Source: Polyangia bacterium (GTDB lineage Bacteria > Myxococcota_A > Polyangia > Polyangiales > Polyangiaceae). Taken from it: DNA of 14,922 nt. The notes beneath the pieces are model-generated. The model had not been told where the DNA came from. It saw only the letters and a list, made by a program, of their open reading frames with translations, and did not search any database. Shown in pieces: positions 6,747 to 12,773 of this stretch (within the stretch, counting starts at the first letter, position 1; each line of letters starts with the position of its first letter). A program made the position numbers and the translations under genes. The stretch spans positions 1 to 14,922 of the forward strand of contig JAUILJ010000082.1 in assembly GCA_030433055.1 (NCBI GenBank), written 5' to 3'.

Positions 6747-7634
6747 ATGAACAGGGCTTGGATGCGACGGGCGTTGGTGATGAGCGCGATGAGCTGCGCG
6801 CTGGTGGCGTGCGGGAGCGATGACTCCGGAGGTGCGGGCGGCAACGGCGGCAGCGGTGGCACCGGCAACGGCGGCAGCGGTGCGACTGCCGGCAGCGGCG
6901 GCGACGGGGGTAGCGCGGGGTCGGCCAATGGCGGCGCGGCTGGCTCGGGGGCGACGGGCGCAACGGGTGGCAACGGCGGGAGTGCCGCCGGGGGAAGCAG
7001 CGGGAATGGCGGCAACGCCGGCACCGGCAACACCGGCAATTGCCCCGGGGCAACGGCCTGGGAAGTGACTTACGATATGACGGGTTCGATCTTCGATATC
7101 CGAGATACCCCCCTTGGCGCGGGGAATCAGACGAACGAAGTGAAGATGCCCTACACAGACAACGCGAACTGGGGCCCTGCGACGATGGTGATTCGCTTCG
7201 CCGACGCTGGTGGTGCGCCCGCTGATGGCTCCGCGCAGATCGTCTCGTACATTGCCACGCAGGACTTCCAGGTCGGGTCCATCGCGACCGTTCACACCAT
7301 GCTCGAGATCGACGCCGTCGGCAGTGGAGCTCAGTGCGGAACGGCTGAAGGTTCGCTCAGCGGGGACACGCTTAGCTTCACGACGTCGATGCGGAACTAC
7401 CACAGCAAGGGCAAGATCACGTGTACCGGTGCGGGCTGTAATATCGGAGGTCTGCCGCCTGAGCAGCAGGTTGATGAGACCAAGGAGCAGCCGCTCAACT
7501 CGTTCACCTTCAAGAACGGAGTCGGCTCGTTTGAGATGAAAGAGGTGGAGGTACCCAACGATGATCAGGCGACGACCTGGTTGACCTTCACTGGCACCGA
7601 GACCGGGCGCACCCAAGTCTGCGCCTGCGAGTGA
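6747..7634 (+). CDS. Lipoprotein with Gly/Asn/Ser linker, unknown function
   Basis: The 295-residue lipoprotein has a signal peptide MNRAWMRRALVMSAMSCALVAC with lipidated Cys22. A low-complexity Gly/Ala/Ser/Asn/Thr linker spans residues 28-97. The C-terminal domain of about 200 residues starts at NCPGATAWEVTYDMTGS. It is rich in Thr, Ser and Gly, beta-strand-like, with a few cysteines (99, the CTGAGC pair, and CACE at the end) that may form disulfides. I do not recognise this domain; such linkers are common in Myxococcota surface lipoproteins. It is preceded by a gene-free stretch with a palindromic candidate operator, and followed after a short gap by the small open frame and cofG on the same strand. 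Nothing in the sequence ties it to F420 metabolism. Confidence 0.82.
   Translation: MNRAWMRRALVMSAMSCALVACGSDDSGGAGGNGGSGGTGNGGSGATAGSGGDGGSAGSANGGAAGSGATGATGGNGGSAAGGSSGNGGNAGTGNTGNCPGATAWEVTYDMTGSIFDIRDTPLGAGNQTNEVKMPYTDNANWGPATMVIRFADAGGAPADGSAQIVSYIATQDFQVGSIATVHTMLEIDAVGSGAQCGTAEGSLSGDTLSFTTSMRNYHSKGKITCTGAGCNIGGLPPEQQVDETKEQPLNSFTFKNGVGSFEMKEVEVPNDDQATTWLTFTGTETGRTQVCACE
6828..7037 (+). repeat. Low-complexity Gly-linker repeat with a 19-bp exact direct repeat
   Basis: This is the coding DNA of the lipoprotein linker (residues 28-97), built from GGC/AAC/GGC/AGC-type codons. A 19-bp unit GGCAACGGCGGCAGCGGTG occurs exactly at 6840-6858 and 6864-6882, 24 bp apart (eight codons), so slippage there would keep the frame. 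It is a protein spacer and not a CRISPR array. Confidence 0.7.
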
Positions 7635-7642
7635 CTCAGAAC

Positions 7643-7648
7643 GGAGGT
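7643..7648 (+). promoter_or_regulatory. Consensus Shine-Dalgarno sequence upstream of cofG
   Basis: GGAGGT is a full-consensus ribosome-binding core lying 8 nt before an ATG at 7657. That ATG opens a 51-codon frame reaching into cofG. No other nearby ATG would use it, and it is too far (about 145 nt) to serve cofG directly. Confidence 0.4.
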
Positions 7649-7656
7649 GGGGCGCG

Positions 7657-7812
7657 ATGGGTGAAGGAGCCAAGCGTCCCATCCGCGCTCGTGAGCTGAC
7701 CCGGGCGGCTCGATTTCGGGGATTCGGTTCACCCACGCGTCGCGTCAAAGCACGGTTTACAAGTCACGTCTCGAGCGCCATGCTTCCGCGCTCATGGCGG
7801 ACACGTTGCTAG
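7657..7812 (+). CDS. Possible small Arg-rich leader ORF overlapping cofG
   Basis: A 51-codon frame (MGEGAKRPIRARELTR at its start, ending WRTRC) follows a perfect GGAGGT site at good spacing and overlaps the first 19 nt of cofG. Its stop codon TAG is the first part of TAGGAG, a purine motif 11 nt before a second possible cofG start at 7827, so it could couple translation into cofG, which has no good site of its own at 7794. Against it: the peptide has no recognisable family, is very rich in arginine as random GC-rich frames are, and its third codon positions are less GC-biased than in the confirmed genes. It is either a translational leader or chance. Confidence 0.3.
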   Translation: MGEGAKRPIRARELTRAARFRGFGSPTRRVKARFTSHVSSAMLPRSWRTRC

Positions 7813-9020
7813 GAGCCAGCGCGGGCATGCCGCTCTCGAAGGCCGCTGCGAAGCGCCTGATGGACGCCGATGGAGGCGCGTTCCAGGAGTTGCTCGCGGC
7901 CGCGCGAGAGCGGCGAGACTGCGTGTGGTCGGGCTACCGGCTCACGTTTTCGCCCAAGGTGTTCTTGCCGCTGACGAACCTGTGCCGCAATCGCTGCGAC
8001 TACTGTTCGTTCCGTAGGTCCTGGGGCCAGAAGGGTGCGGAGACCTTCGACCACTCCACGACCTTGGGTTGGCTCGATCGAGCCCAGGAGCAAGGCTGCG
8101 TGGAAGCGCTATTTTGCCTCGGGGATACACCCGAGACCGCCTTTCCCGAGTACGGCGCCTTGCTCGAGTCGTGGGGGCACGGCTCGACGGTGGACTACAT
8201 CGAGTGGTCGAGCGAGCGCGCCCTCGAGCGCGGGCTCCTGCCTCACACCAACGCAGGGATCCTGAGCCCCGAGGAGATGGCACGCCTCAAGCGCAGTAAC
8301 GTGAGCCTGGGGCTGATGCTGGAGAACATCAGCCCGCGACTGTGCGAGGCGGGTGGCGTGCACCGCAACGCGCCGGACAAGCAGCCCAAGAAGCGGATGG
8401 CGATGATCGAGGCTGCGGGTGCGTTGCGCATCCCGTTCACCACGGGGATCCTTCTGGGTATTGGCGAGACCAGTGAGGAGATCGTCGACAGCCTGGTCGC
8501 CATCGCGGACGTGCATCGCCTGCATGGTCACATCCAGGAGGTGATCGTGCAGAACTTCCGCGCTCGCCCGAAGATCCCCATGCGTGACGCGCCAGAGCCG
8601 GACGATGTACAGGTCGCCCGCTGCGTGGCCCTCGCTCGGCTGCTGCTCCCCGAAGAAGTCAGCGTGCAGGCACCGCCCAACCTCAACCCCAGCGCGACCC
8701 GGCTCCTCATCGATGCCGGGATCAACGACTTCGGCGGTATCAGCCCGGTGACGCCGGACTACATCAACCCGATCCACCCGTGGCCGCACCTGGTGGATCT
8801 GGAGGCCGAGTGCCGTGACGCGGGCTTTCAGCTTCGCCCGCGGCTGCCCATCTATCCGGACTACATCACCCGTTCAGGGTTCCTCACCCCCGACCTCGAA
8901 CCCCACGTGAAGGCCGCTGAAGAGCGCCTCGCCCAGGTGCGCTCCGCCCGGGACCTGGCGCCCCCCTCGACTTCCACCAGCGCATTCAGTCCGCCTCAGC
9001 CCAACGTTGGTTCCGTATGA
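7794..9020 (+). CDS. cofG: FO synthase subunit 1 (CofG)
   Basis: CofG is the radical SAM half of 7,8-didemethyl-8-hydroxy-5-deazariboflavin (FO) synthase. It acts with CofH to build the deazaflavin core of F420 from tyrosine and a flavin precursor. The [4Fe-4S] motif is NLCRNRCDYCSF, with Cys64, Cys68 and Cys71. Other CofG blocks follow: EALFCLGDTPE, SLGLMLENISPRL, IPFTTGILLGIGE, GHIQEVIVQNFRA, VQAPPNLNPS and GGISPVTPDYINP. The 408-residue length includes a Pro/Ser/Thr-rich tail after about residue 388. The start is uncertain: ATG 7794 has no ribosome-binding site, while ATG 7827 has AGGAG 11 nt upstream. The stop overlaps cofH in ATGA. In Actinobacteria the two halves are one protein, FbiC; here they are separate genes. 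Confidence 0.95.
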   Translation: MADTLLGASAGMPLSKAAAKRLMDADGGAFQELLAAARERRDCVWSGYRLTFSPKVFLPLTNLCRNRCDYCSFRRSWGQKGAETFDHSTTLGWLDRAQEQGCVEALFCLGDTPETAFPEYGALLESWGHGSTVDYIEWSSERALERGLLPHTNAGILSPEEMARLKRSNVSLGLMLENISPRLCEAGGVHRNAPDKQPKKRMAMIEAAGALRIPFTTGILLGIGETSEEIVDSLVAIADVHRLHGHIQEVIVQNFRARPKIPMRDAPEPDDVQVARCVALARLLLPEEVSVQAPPNLNPSATRLLIDAGINDFGGISPVTPDYINPIHPWPHLVDLEAECRDAGFQLRPRLPIYPDYITRSGFLTPDLEPHVKAAEERLAQVRSARDLAPPSTSTSAFSPPQPNVGSV

Positions 9021-10303
9021 AAACGCAGCTCTCCACGGTCTCGCCGCGCGTCGCCACCCTCCTCGAGCGCAGCCTGGAAGGGCACGAGCTCTCAGTGCCT
9101 GACGCGGTCCTGCTGTGCCAGGTGAAGGGACGTGATTTCCACGCCTTGGTGCAGGCCGCGGATGCGCTGCGTGAGGCCCAGGTGGGCGATCACGTCAGCT
9201 ACGTCGTGAATCGCAACCTCAACTTCACGAATGTATGCGTAAAGGCTTGTAAGTTTTGTGCTTTTTCGCGCACGAATCGCTCGGAGCAGGGCTACTTCTT
9301 GCCCCGTGAAGAGATCGTCGAGCGCGTGAAGGAAGCGCGCTCGCTGGGCGCCACCGAGGTGTGCCTGCAAGCGGGCCTCGCCCCTGGCCTCGACGGACGC
9401 TTCTATATCGAACTGTGCCGCACGGTAAAGGAGGCGGTGCCCGACATTCACGTGCACGCGTTCAGTCCCGAGGAGGTGAAGTATGGCTGCGAGCGCAGCG
9501 GCATGACCGTGCGCACGTACCTCACGGAACTGAAAGCCGTCGGCCTCGGATCGCTGCCGGGCACCAGCGCGGAGGTCCTCGATGACCCGGTGCGCAAGCG
9601 CCTGGCGGGCGGCCGCATCACCACACAAGAATGGATTGAAGTCATCACCACCGCTCATGAGCTCGGCATCCCTACGACCTCCACGCTGATGTATGGGCAC
9701 GTTGAGACCGATGAGGAGCGCGTGCGCCATATCGACCTCTTGCGCACGCTCCAGCGCCGTAGCGGCGGCTTCACCGAGTTCGTGCCGTTGTCGTTCGTCC
9801 ACCAGGAGTCGCCCATGTACAAGAAGGGCATGCTGCCTGGGTGCCGCCCCGGGCCCACGGGGCACGAGGTGGTGCGCCTGTTCGCCATCTCGCGGCTGAT
9901 GCTCGGCGCCTCGATCCCGAACCTTCAGGCCTCTTGGGTCAAGGAGGGGTTGCGGCAGGCTCAGCTGCTGCTCTCGGCGGGAGCCAACGACCTGGGAGGC
10001 ACGCTGATCAACGAGAGCATCTCGACGTCGGCTGGCGCAGCCCACGGGCAACGGGTCAGCCCTGCCGAACTGCGCCGGCTGATCCGCGAGGCGGGCAGGA
10101 TCCCCGTCGAGCGCAGCACGCTATATGCCCAGCGCCAGGCCTTCGATGCCGACCCAGGCTCCGATCCGCCGCACCCCCTCGATCAAGTCAGCGACGACGA
10201 TCCGCGATTCGGCTCATACGCAGCGCTGACGACGGATCCACGGTTTCGCTTCGAACCCGTCGAACGGGAGGCGATGAAGCCCCGCTCGCTCCCGGTTCAC
10301 TAG
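9017..10303 (+). CDS. cofH: FO synthase subunit 2 (CofH)
   Basis: CofH is the tyrosine-activating radical SAM half of FO synthase, coupling the tyrosine-derived fragment to 5-amino-6-ribitylaminouracil before CofG closes the ring. The cluster motif is NVCVKACKFCAF with Cys74, Cys78 and Cys81. Family blocks include EVCLQAGLAPGLDG, HVHAFSPEEV, GLGSLPGTSAEVL, TTSTLMYGHVET, FVPLSFVHQESPMY and LGGTLINESISTSAGA followed by HGQ. The protein has 428 residues and carries a C-terminal extension after the usual GRIPVERSTLY segment (Asp/Pro-rich, then PRFGSYAALT), longer than I expect for stand-alone CofH. There is no ribosome-binding site; the ATGA overlap with cofG implies coupled translation. The codons over the cluster motif are unusually AT-rich. 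The stop codon TAG shares CTAG with the convergent cofC stop. Confidence 0.96.
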   Translation: MKTQLSTVSPRVATLLERSLEGHELSVPDAVLLCQVKGRDFHALVQAADALREAQVGDHVSYVVNRNLNFTNVCVKACKFCAFSRTNRSEQGYFLPREEIVERVKEARSLGATEVCLQAGLAPGLDGRFYIELCRTVKEAVPDIHVHAFSPEEVKYGCERSGMTVRTYLTELKAVGLGSLPGTSAEVLDDPVRKRLAGGRITTQEWIEVITTAHELGIPTTSTLMYGHVETDEERVRHIDLLRTLQRRSGGFTEFVPLSFVHQESPMYKKGMLPGCRPGPTGHEVVRLFAISRLMLGASIPNLQASWVKEGLRQAQLLLSAGANDLGGTLINESISTSAGAAHGQRVSPAELRRLIREAGRIPVERSTLYAQRQAFDADPGSDPPHPLDQVSDDDPRFGSYAALTTDPRFRFEPVEREAMKPRSLPVH

Positions 10304-10899
10304 TCTGGGCTGGGCGCGTCGGCGGGTAGCGCCGCGAAGTCTCCGGGCTCGTCGACGTCGAACTCGAGCTCTGGATCGCGCACGAGCTTCGCCCCGCGGA
10401 AACGAGCAATGTGCAGCTCCAGGCTCTTGCCGCTGCCAAACGCGGTGTTGGTCGTCGCAGGGAGACGCAGGCCGAGCGCGTTGGTTGCGACTCCATGCTG
10501 ATCTGGCGCGATCACGGCGCCGGAGTCCGTGAGCGGATCGATGAGCAGGCTCAGCGAGCGCTGACTCAACCGCGGCAAGTCGCCCATCAGCACCAGGCCA
10601 TGACTGGCTCCAGAGCTGGCGGCGTGGGCCAGGGCGCTGTCGATGACCTCGGCCAGGCTCGCGCTCTCATGAGGATCTGCGATGGAGGCGAAGCCTCGCT
10701 CTTGGGCGTGGGCCCGCACGCTGGGCGCGTTGCTTGCGATCAGCACCTGCGCGATGCGTTCGTGGTTGGCCAGCTGTCCGGCTACGTGATCGAACAAACT
10801 TCGCGCGAAGTCGGCGCGCGCCTTGGAACTCAGCGCGGGGCCCAGGCGGCTCTTGGCGCTGTCGAACGCCTTCACCGGGACGATCGCCCAGAGCTTCAT
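10300..10899 (-). CDS. cofC: Phospholactate/phosphoglycerate guanylyltransferase (CofC/FbiD family)
   Basis: This enzyme activates a three-carbon acid (2-phospholactate, phosphoenolpyruvate or 3-phosphoglycerate, depending on lineage) with GTP, giving the donor used by CofD. The protein has 199 residues, close to the family's 200-220. It starts MKLWAIVPVKAFDSAKSRLG (nucleotide-binding N-terminus) and continues with MGDLPRLS near 105-112, APDQHGVATNALGLR near 131-145, NTAFGSGKSLELHI and the terminal FDVDEPGDF. The ATG at 10899 shares one base with the cofD stop (TGATG), so the frame's upstream extension inside cofD is not used. Overlap at the 3' end with cofH is 3 nt, through a common CTAG. 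Substrate choice cannot be read from the motifs I can see. Confidence 0.93.
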   Translation of the reverse strand: MKLWAIVPVKAFDSAKSRLGPALSSKARADFARSLFDHVAGQLANHERIAQVLIASNAPSVRAHAQERGFASIADPHESASLAEVIDSALAHAASSGASHGLVLMGDLPRLSQRSLSLLIDPLTDSGAVIAPDQHGVATNALGLRLPATTNTAFGSGKSLELHIARFRGAKLVRDPELEFDVDEPGDFAALPADAPSPD

Positions 10900-11783
10900 C
10901 AGGCCTCGAGCAGCTCTTTCGCGCAGTCGATGACCCGCGTGGCCAGCGCCACTGAGTCTTGTCGCGTCGCCATGATTGTTTCCGCGGAGAACCATGTGAT
11001 GTCGCAGTGCGGCAACGTCGCGAGGTCCGTGGACTCCACGACACAGCCGTCGACCAGGCCCGCGTAGTGCAACATCACTGAGTGGGGGCTCGGTTCGAGG
11101 CCCTCCAGATCGCCGAGCATCTCGGCGAGCGGCCCCTTCACGGCTCTGCCTCCGACGATGGGGCTCACCGCGAGGCAAGGCTTCTTCGCCACGCGCTCGC
11201 GCACTCCGTGCAGGCGCAGGATGGGGTCGATGGACACATAAGGATTGGAAGGCGCGATCAAGATGCAGTCGGCTGCGTCGAGCGCTCGAAGAACTTCTGG
11301 GGTCGCCGTCTGGGAGCCGCTGAGCTCCACTTCGGCCACGGGATCGCGGGCGCGCCGCCGTACCAGCCAGTCCTGAAACGTTAGTCGCTCTCCGGGACTC
11401 TCGCCCTCAGTTCGGGTGTGGATGAAGGTTGGCTGAACCTCGTCGCTCATGGGCAGGACCCGGTGCTGGTCCCTGTCTCCGAGCTGGAACCAGGTAGCGG
11501 CTTCCTCGGGGAAGTGTTCCTCGAGTCGGTCCATGGCTGAGACGGCGTGAAAGGTCTCCTCCTGGAGCCCCCAGCCGCGAGCTTCGTGTCCCACGCCAGA
11601 CACCGAGTACATCACGGTGTCGAGGTCAGGCGAGATGAACAGGCCCCAGTGTCGGAAGTCATCCCCGGTGTTGACCACGAGGCAGAGCGCCTCTGGGTCG
11701 ACGACATCGCACAGGCCGCGGGCGAGGCGCGCGCCGCCCACACCGCCTGAGAGGTAGACGAAGCGCGGGTGCCCGGCGGTCAT
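10899..11783 (-). CDS. cofD: 2-phospho-L-lactate transferase (CofD/FbiA family), with apparent internal deletion
   Basis: CofD transfers the phospho-three-carbon moiety from its GDP donor to FO, making F420-0 or dehydro-F420-0. Family motifs are clear: LSGGVGGARLARGL (11-24), VNTGDDFRHWGLFISPDLDT (37-56), GDRD (102-105), LTFQDWLVRRRARDP (134-148), APSNPYVSIDPIL (177-189) and VSPIVGGRAVKGPLAEM. At 294 residues it is shorter than actinobacterial FbiA (about 330). Most of the difference falls at one place: GDRD is followed directly by QHRVLPMSD, where the family as I recall it has about 30 residues (GDRDLATHL through to LLPxSD). It is the middle gene of cofE-cofD-cofC, overlapping cofE by ATGA and cofC by one base. 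The family call is secure; whether the deletion affects activity is unknown. Confidence 0.93.
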   Translation of the reverse strand: MTAGHPRFVYLSGGVGGARLARGLCDVVDPEALCLVVNTGDDFRHWGLFISPDLDTVMYSVSGVGHEARGWGLQEETFHAVSAMDRLEEHFPEEAATWFQLGDRDQHRVLPMSDEVQPTFIHTRTEGESPGERLTFQDWLVRRRARDPVAEVELSGSQTATPEVLRALDAADCILIAPSNPYVSIDPILRLHGVRERVAKKPCLAVSPIVGGRAVKGPLAEMLGDLEGLEPSPHSVMLHYAGLVDGCVVESTDLATLPHCDITWFSAETIMATRQDSVALATRVIDCAKELLEA

Positions 11784-12568
11784 AGATAGAGGTCCTGTTC
11801 TGGGTCTCGCAGGAGATCCCGCGCTCCCGCTTGCTCATCGATCGGCAGGTCGAGCCCCCGCACGATCACGACCGGACGGCGCTCGGCGGCCTGTCCAGCC
11901 ACCAGATCGGCTGCGGCGGCGATCTGGTCGGCGAGGGCGGTGACGGTATGTTCTAGCGTGCGGCCGAACAGGTCGAGCTCCCCACGCTGGTCGTTGAGCG
12001 CCGCCAGCCCTGCGATGCCGATCGCGACCCCGACTGTTCCCGTGCGGAAAGGACGGCCAAACGAGTCGCTGAGGATCACGGCCGGCTTGACCCCTGTGGC
12101 CTGCTGCAGGCCCTCCCGGATGCGCCACGCGGACGCGTCGGGCGCCTCTGGCAGGAGCAGCACCCAGGGGCCGCTCCCTTGCTCGGCGCTCGCCGGCGCG
12201 GAGTTGCTCTGGTCGATGCCCGCGTTGGCGGACACGAAGCCCAAGCGGTGACGAACGATCAGCACGCCCTTGGCCTTGCGGCTGATCTGAGTCGACTCCC
12301 GCAGCACCAGGGTCACGAGCCGAGGGTCCTTGTCGACCTGGCGCGCGATGGCTCGCCCTTCGGGGCTCGGCGTCACCCGCGAGAGGTCGACGAAGCGGTC
12401 CTCGACGCGGGAGACCAGCTTCGAGGTGACGACGACCACGTCGCTCGGCTCCAGCGCGACGGCGCTCCGGTCGAGGGCCCGAGCGATGAGCACCGGCAGG
12501 TCGTCGCCAGGAGAGACGATGGGCAGCCCTGAGAGGGCAATCAGCTCGAGTCGACCGCTGGGCAACAC
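11780..12568 (-). CDS. cofE: Coenzyme F420-0:L-glutamate ligase (CofE)
   Basis: CofE adds glutamate residues to F420-0 using GTP, forming the oligoglutamate tail. From the GTG at 12568 the protein has 262 residues, matching stand-alone CofE (about 250-260). Motifs: LELIALSGLPIVSPGDDL at the N-terminus, VVVVTSKLVSRVEDRFVDL, SANAGIDQSN (114-122), SDSFGRPFRTGTVGVAIG (167-184), GELDLFGRTLEHTVTALADQ and RPVVIVRGLD. The frame is open 47 codons further upstream, but that part is not family-like, and an AGGAG lies 8 nt before the GTG. There is no fused C-terminal FMN-reductase-like domain as in mycobacterial FbiB. It is the first gene of the minus-strand operon and is divergent from npdG; the 205-bp gap must hold its promoter. 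Confidence 0.95.
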   Translation of the reverse strand: MLPSGRLELIALSGLPIVSPGDDLPVLIARALDRSAVALEPSDVVVVTSKLVSRVEDRFVDLSRVTPSPEGRAIARQVDKDPRLVTLVLRESTQISRKAKGVLIVRHRLGFVSANAGIDQSNSAPASAEQGSGPWVLLLPEAPDASAWRIREGLQQATGVKPAVILSDSFGRPFRTGTVGVAIGIAGLAALNDQRGELDLFGRTLEHTVTALADQIAAAADLVAGQAAERRPVVIVRGLDLPIDEQAGARDLLRDPEQDLYL

Positions 12569-12576
12569 CGAGAGCG

Positions 12577-12581
12577 CTCCT
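12577..12581 (-). promoter_or_regulatory. Shine-Dalgarno site of cofE
   Basis: Read on the minus strand, AGGAG lies 8 nt before the GTG at 12568. It decides the cofE start in favour of this GTG over the in-frame TTG next to it or codons further upstream. Confidence 0.55.
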
Positions 12582-12605
12582 AGCGCTGCCACCCTCAAAC
12601 AGCAA

Positions 12606-12633
12606 CCGCTGGCGGCGGATCGGCCCCCAGCGG
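12606..12633. repeat. Inverted repeat between cofE and npdG
   Basis: CCGCTGG (12606-12612) and CCAGCGG (12627-12633) are reverse complements separated by 14 bp, in the divergent promoter region. CAA and TTG just outside continue the symmetry with a two-base bulge. It may be an operator or an RNA hairpin in the cofE leader; GC-rich DNA also produces such pairs by chance. Confidence 0.3.
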
Positions 12634-12690
12634 GGTTGGGGGTGAGGTGCAGTGCTGCCCAGCCAGGACCCGCCAAACACCCCCTCGTGG

Positions 12691-12719
12691 TTGGTGCCCT
12701 CCCAGGCATCCGCTATAGC
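12691..12719 (+). promoter_or_regulatory. Candidate promoter of npdG
   Basis: TTGGTG (12691-12696) and TATAGC (12714-12719) are separated by exactly 17 bp and resemble -35 and -10 elements of a housekeeping-type promoter. Transcription would start near 12726, giving a leader of about 48 nt. The match to consensus is partial. Confidence 0.35.
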
Positions 12720-12762
12720 CTGGCGGCGCGCCACGCCGGGCCACACATCCCCGAAACGCGCG

Positions 12763-12767
12763 AGGAG
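12763..12767 (+). promoter_or_regulatory. Shine-Dalgarno site of npdG
   Basis: AGGAG ends directly before an ATG at 12768 and 6 nt before the ATG at 12774. Only the second spacing is workable, so translation should begin at 12774 with MKIGIVGGTG. Confidence 0.65.
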
Positions 12768-12773
12768 ATGAGC

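Noticed and set aside
6828..7037. Possible CRISPR-like or tandem repeat array
   Set aside because: The repeats are in-frame Gly-linker codons of irregular spacing within a lipoprotein gene; there are no regular spacers or cas genes.
6693..7748. A 351-codon open frame on the minus strand opposite the 6747-7634 lipoprotein
   Set aside because: It is Arg/Ala/His-rich with no recognisable motif, and it lies antisense to a gene with signal peptide and ribosome-binding site. Long antisense frames are expected in GC-rich coding DNA.
10900..11178. Upstream extension of the cofC reading frame
   Set aside because: It runs within cofD in another frame and is Arg-rich; CofC proteins begin at the MKLWAIVPVKA segment (10899).
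12569..12709. Upstream extension of the cofE reading frame
   Set aside because: The extra 47 residues are not family-like, and the GTG at 12568 has AGGAG 8 nt upstream.
12330..12773. Upstream extension of the npdG reading frame
   Set aside because: The frame is open for 148 codons before 12774, but that part is antisense to cofE and unlike the family; the ribosome-binding site and Rossmann start fix 12774.
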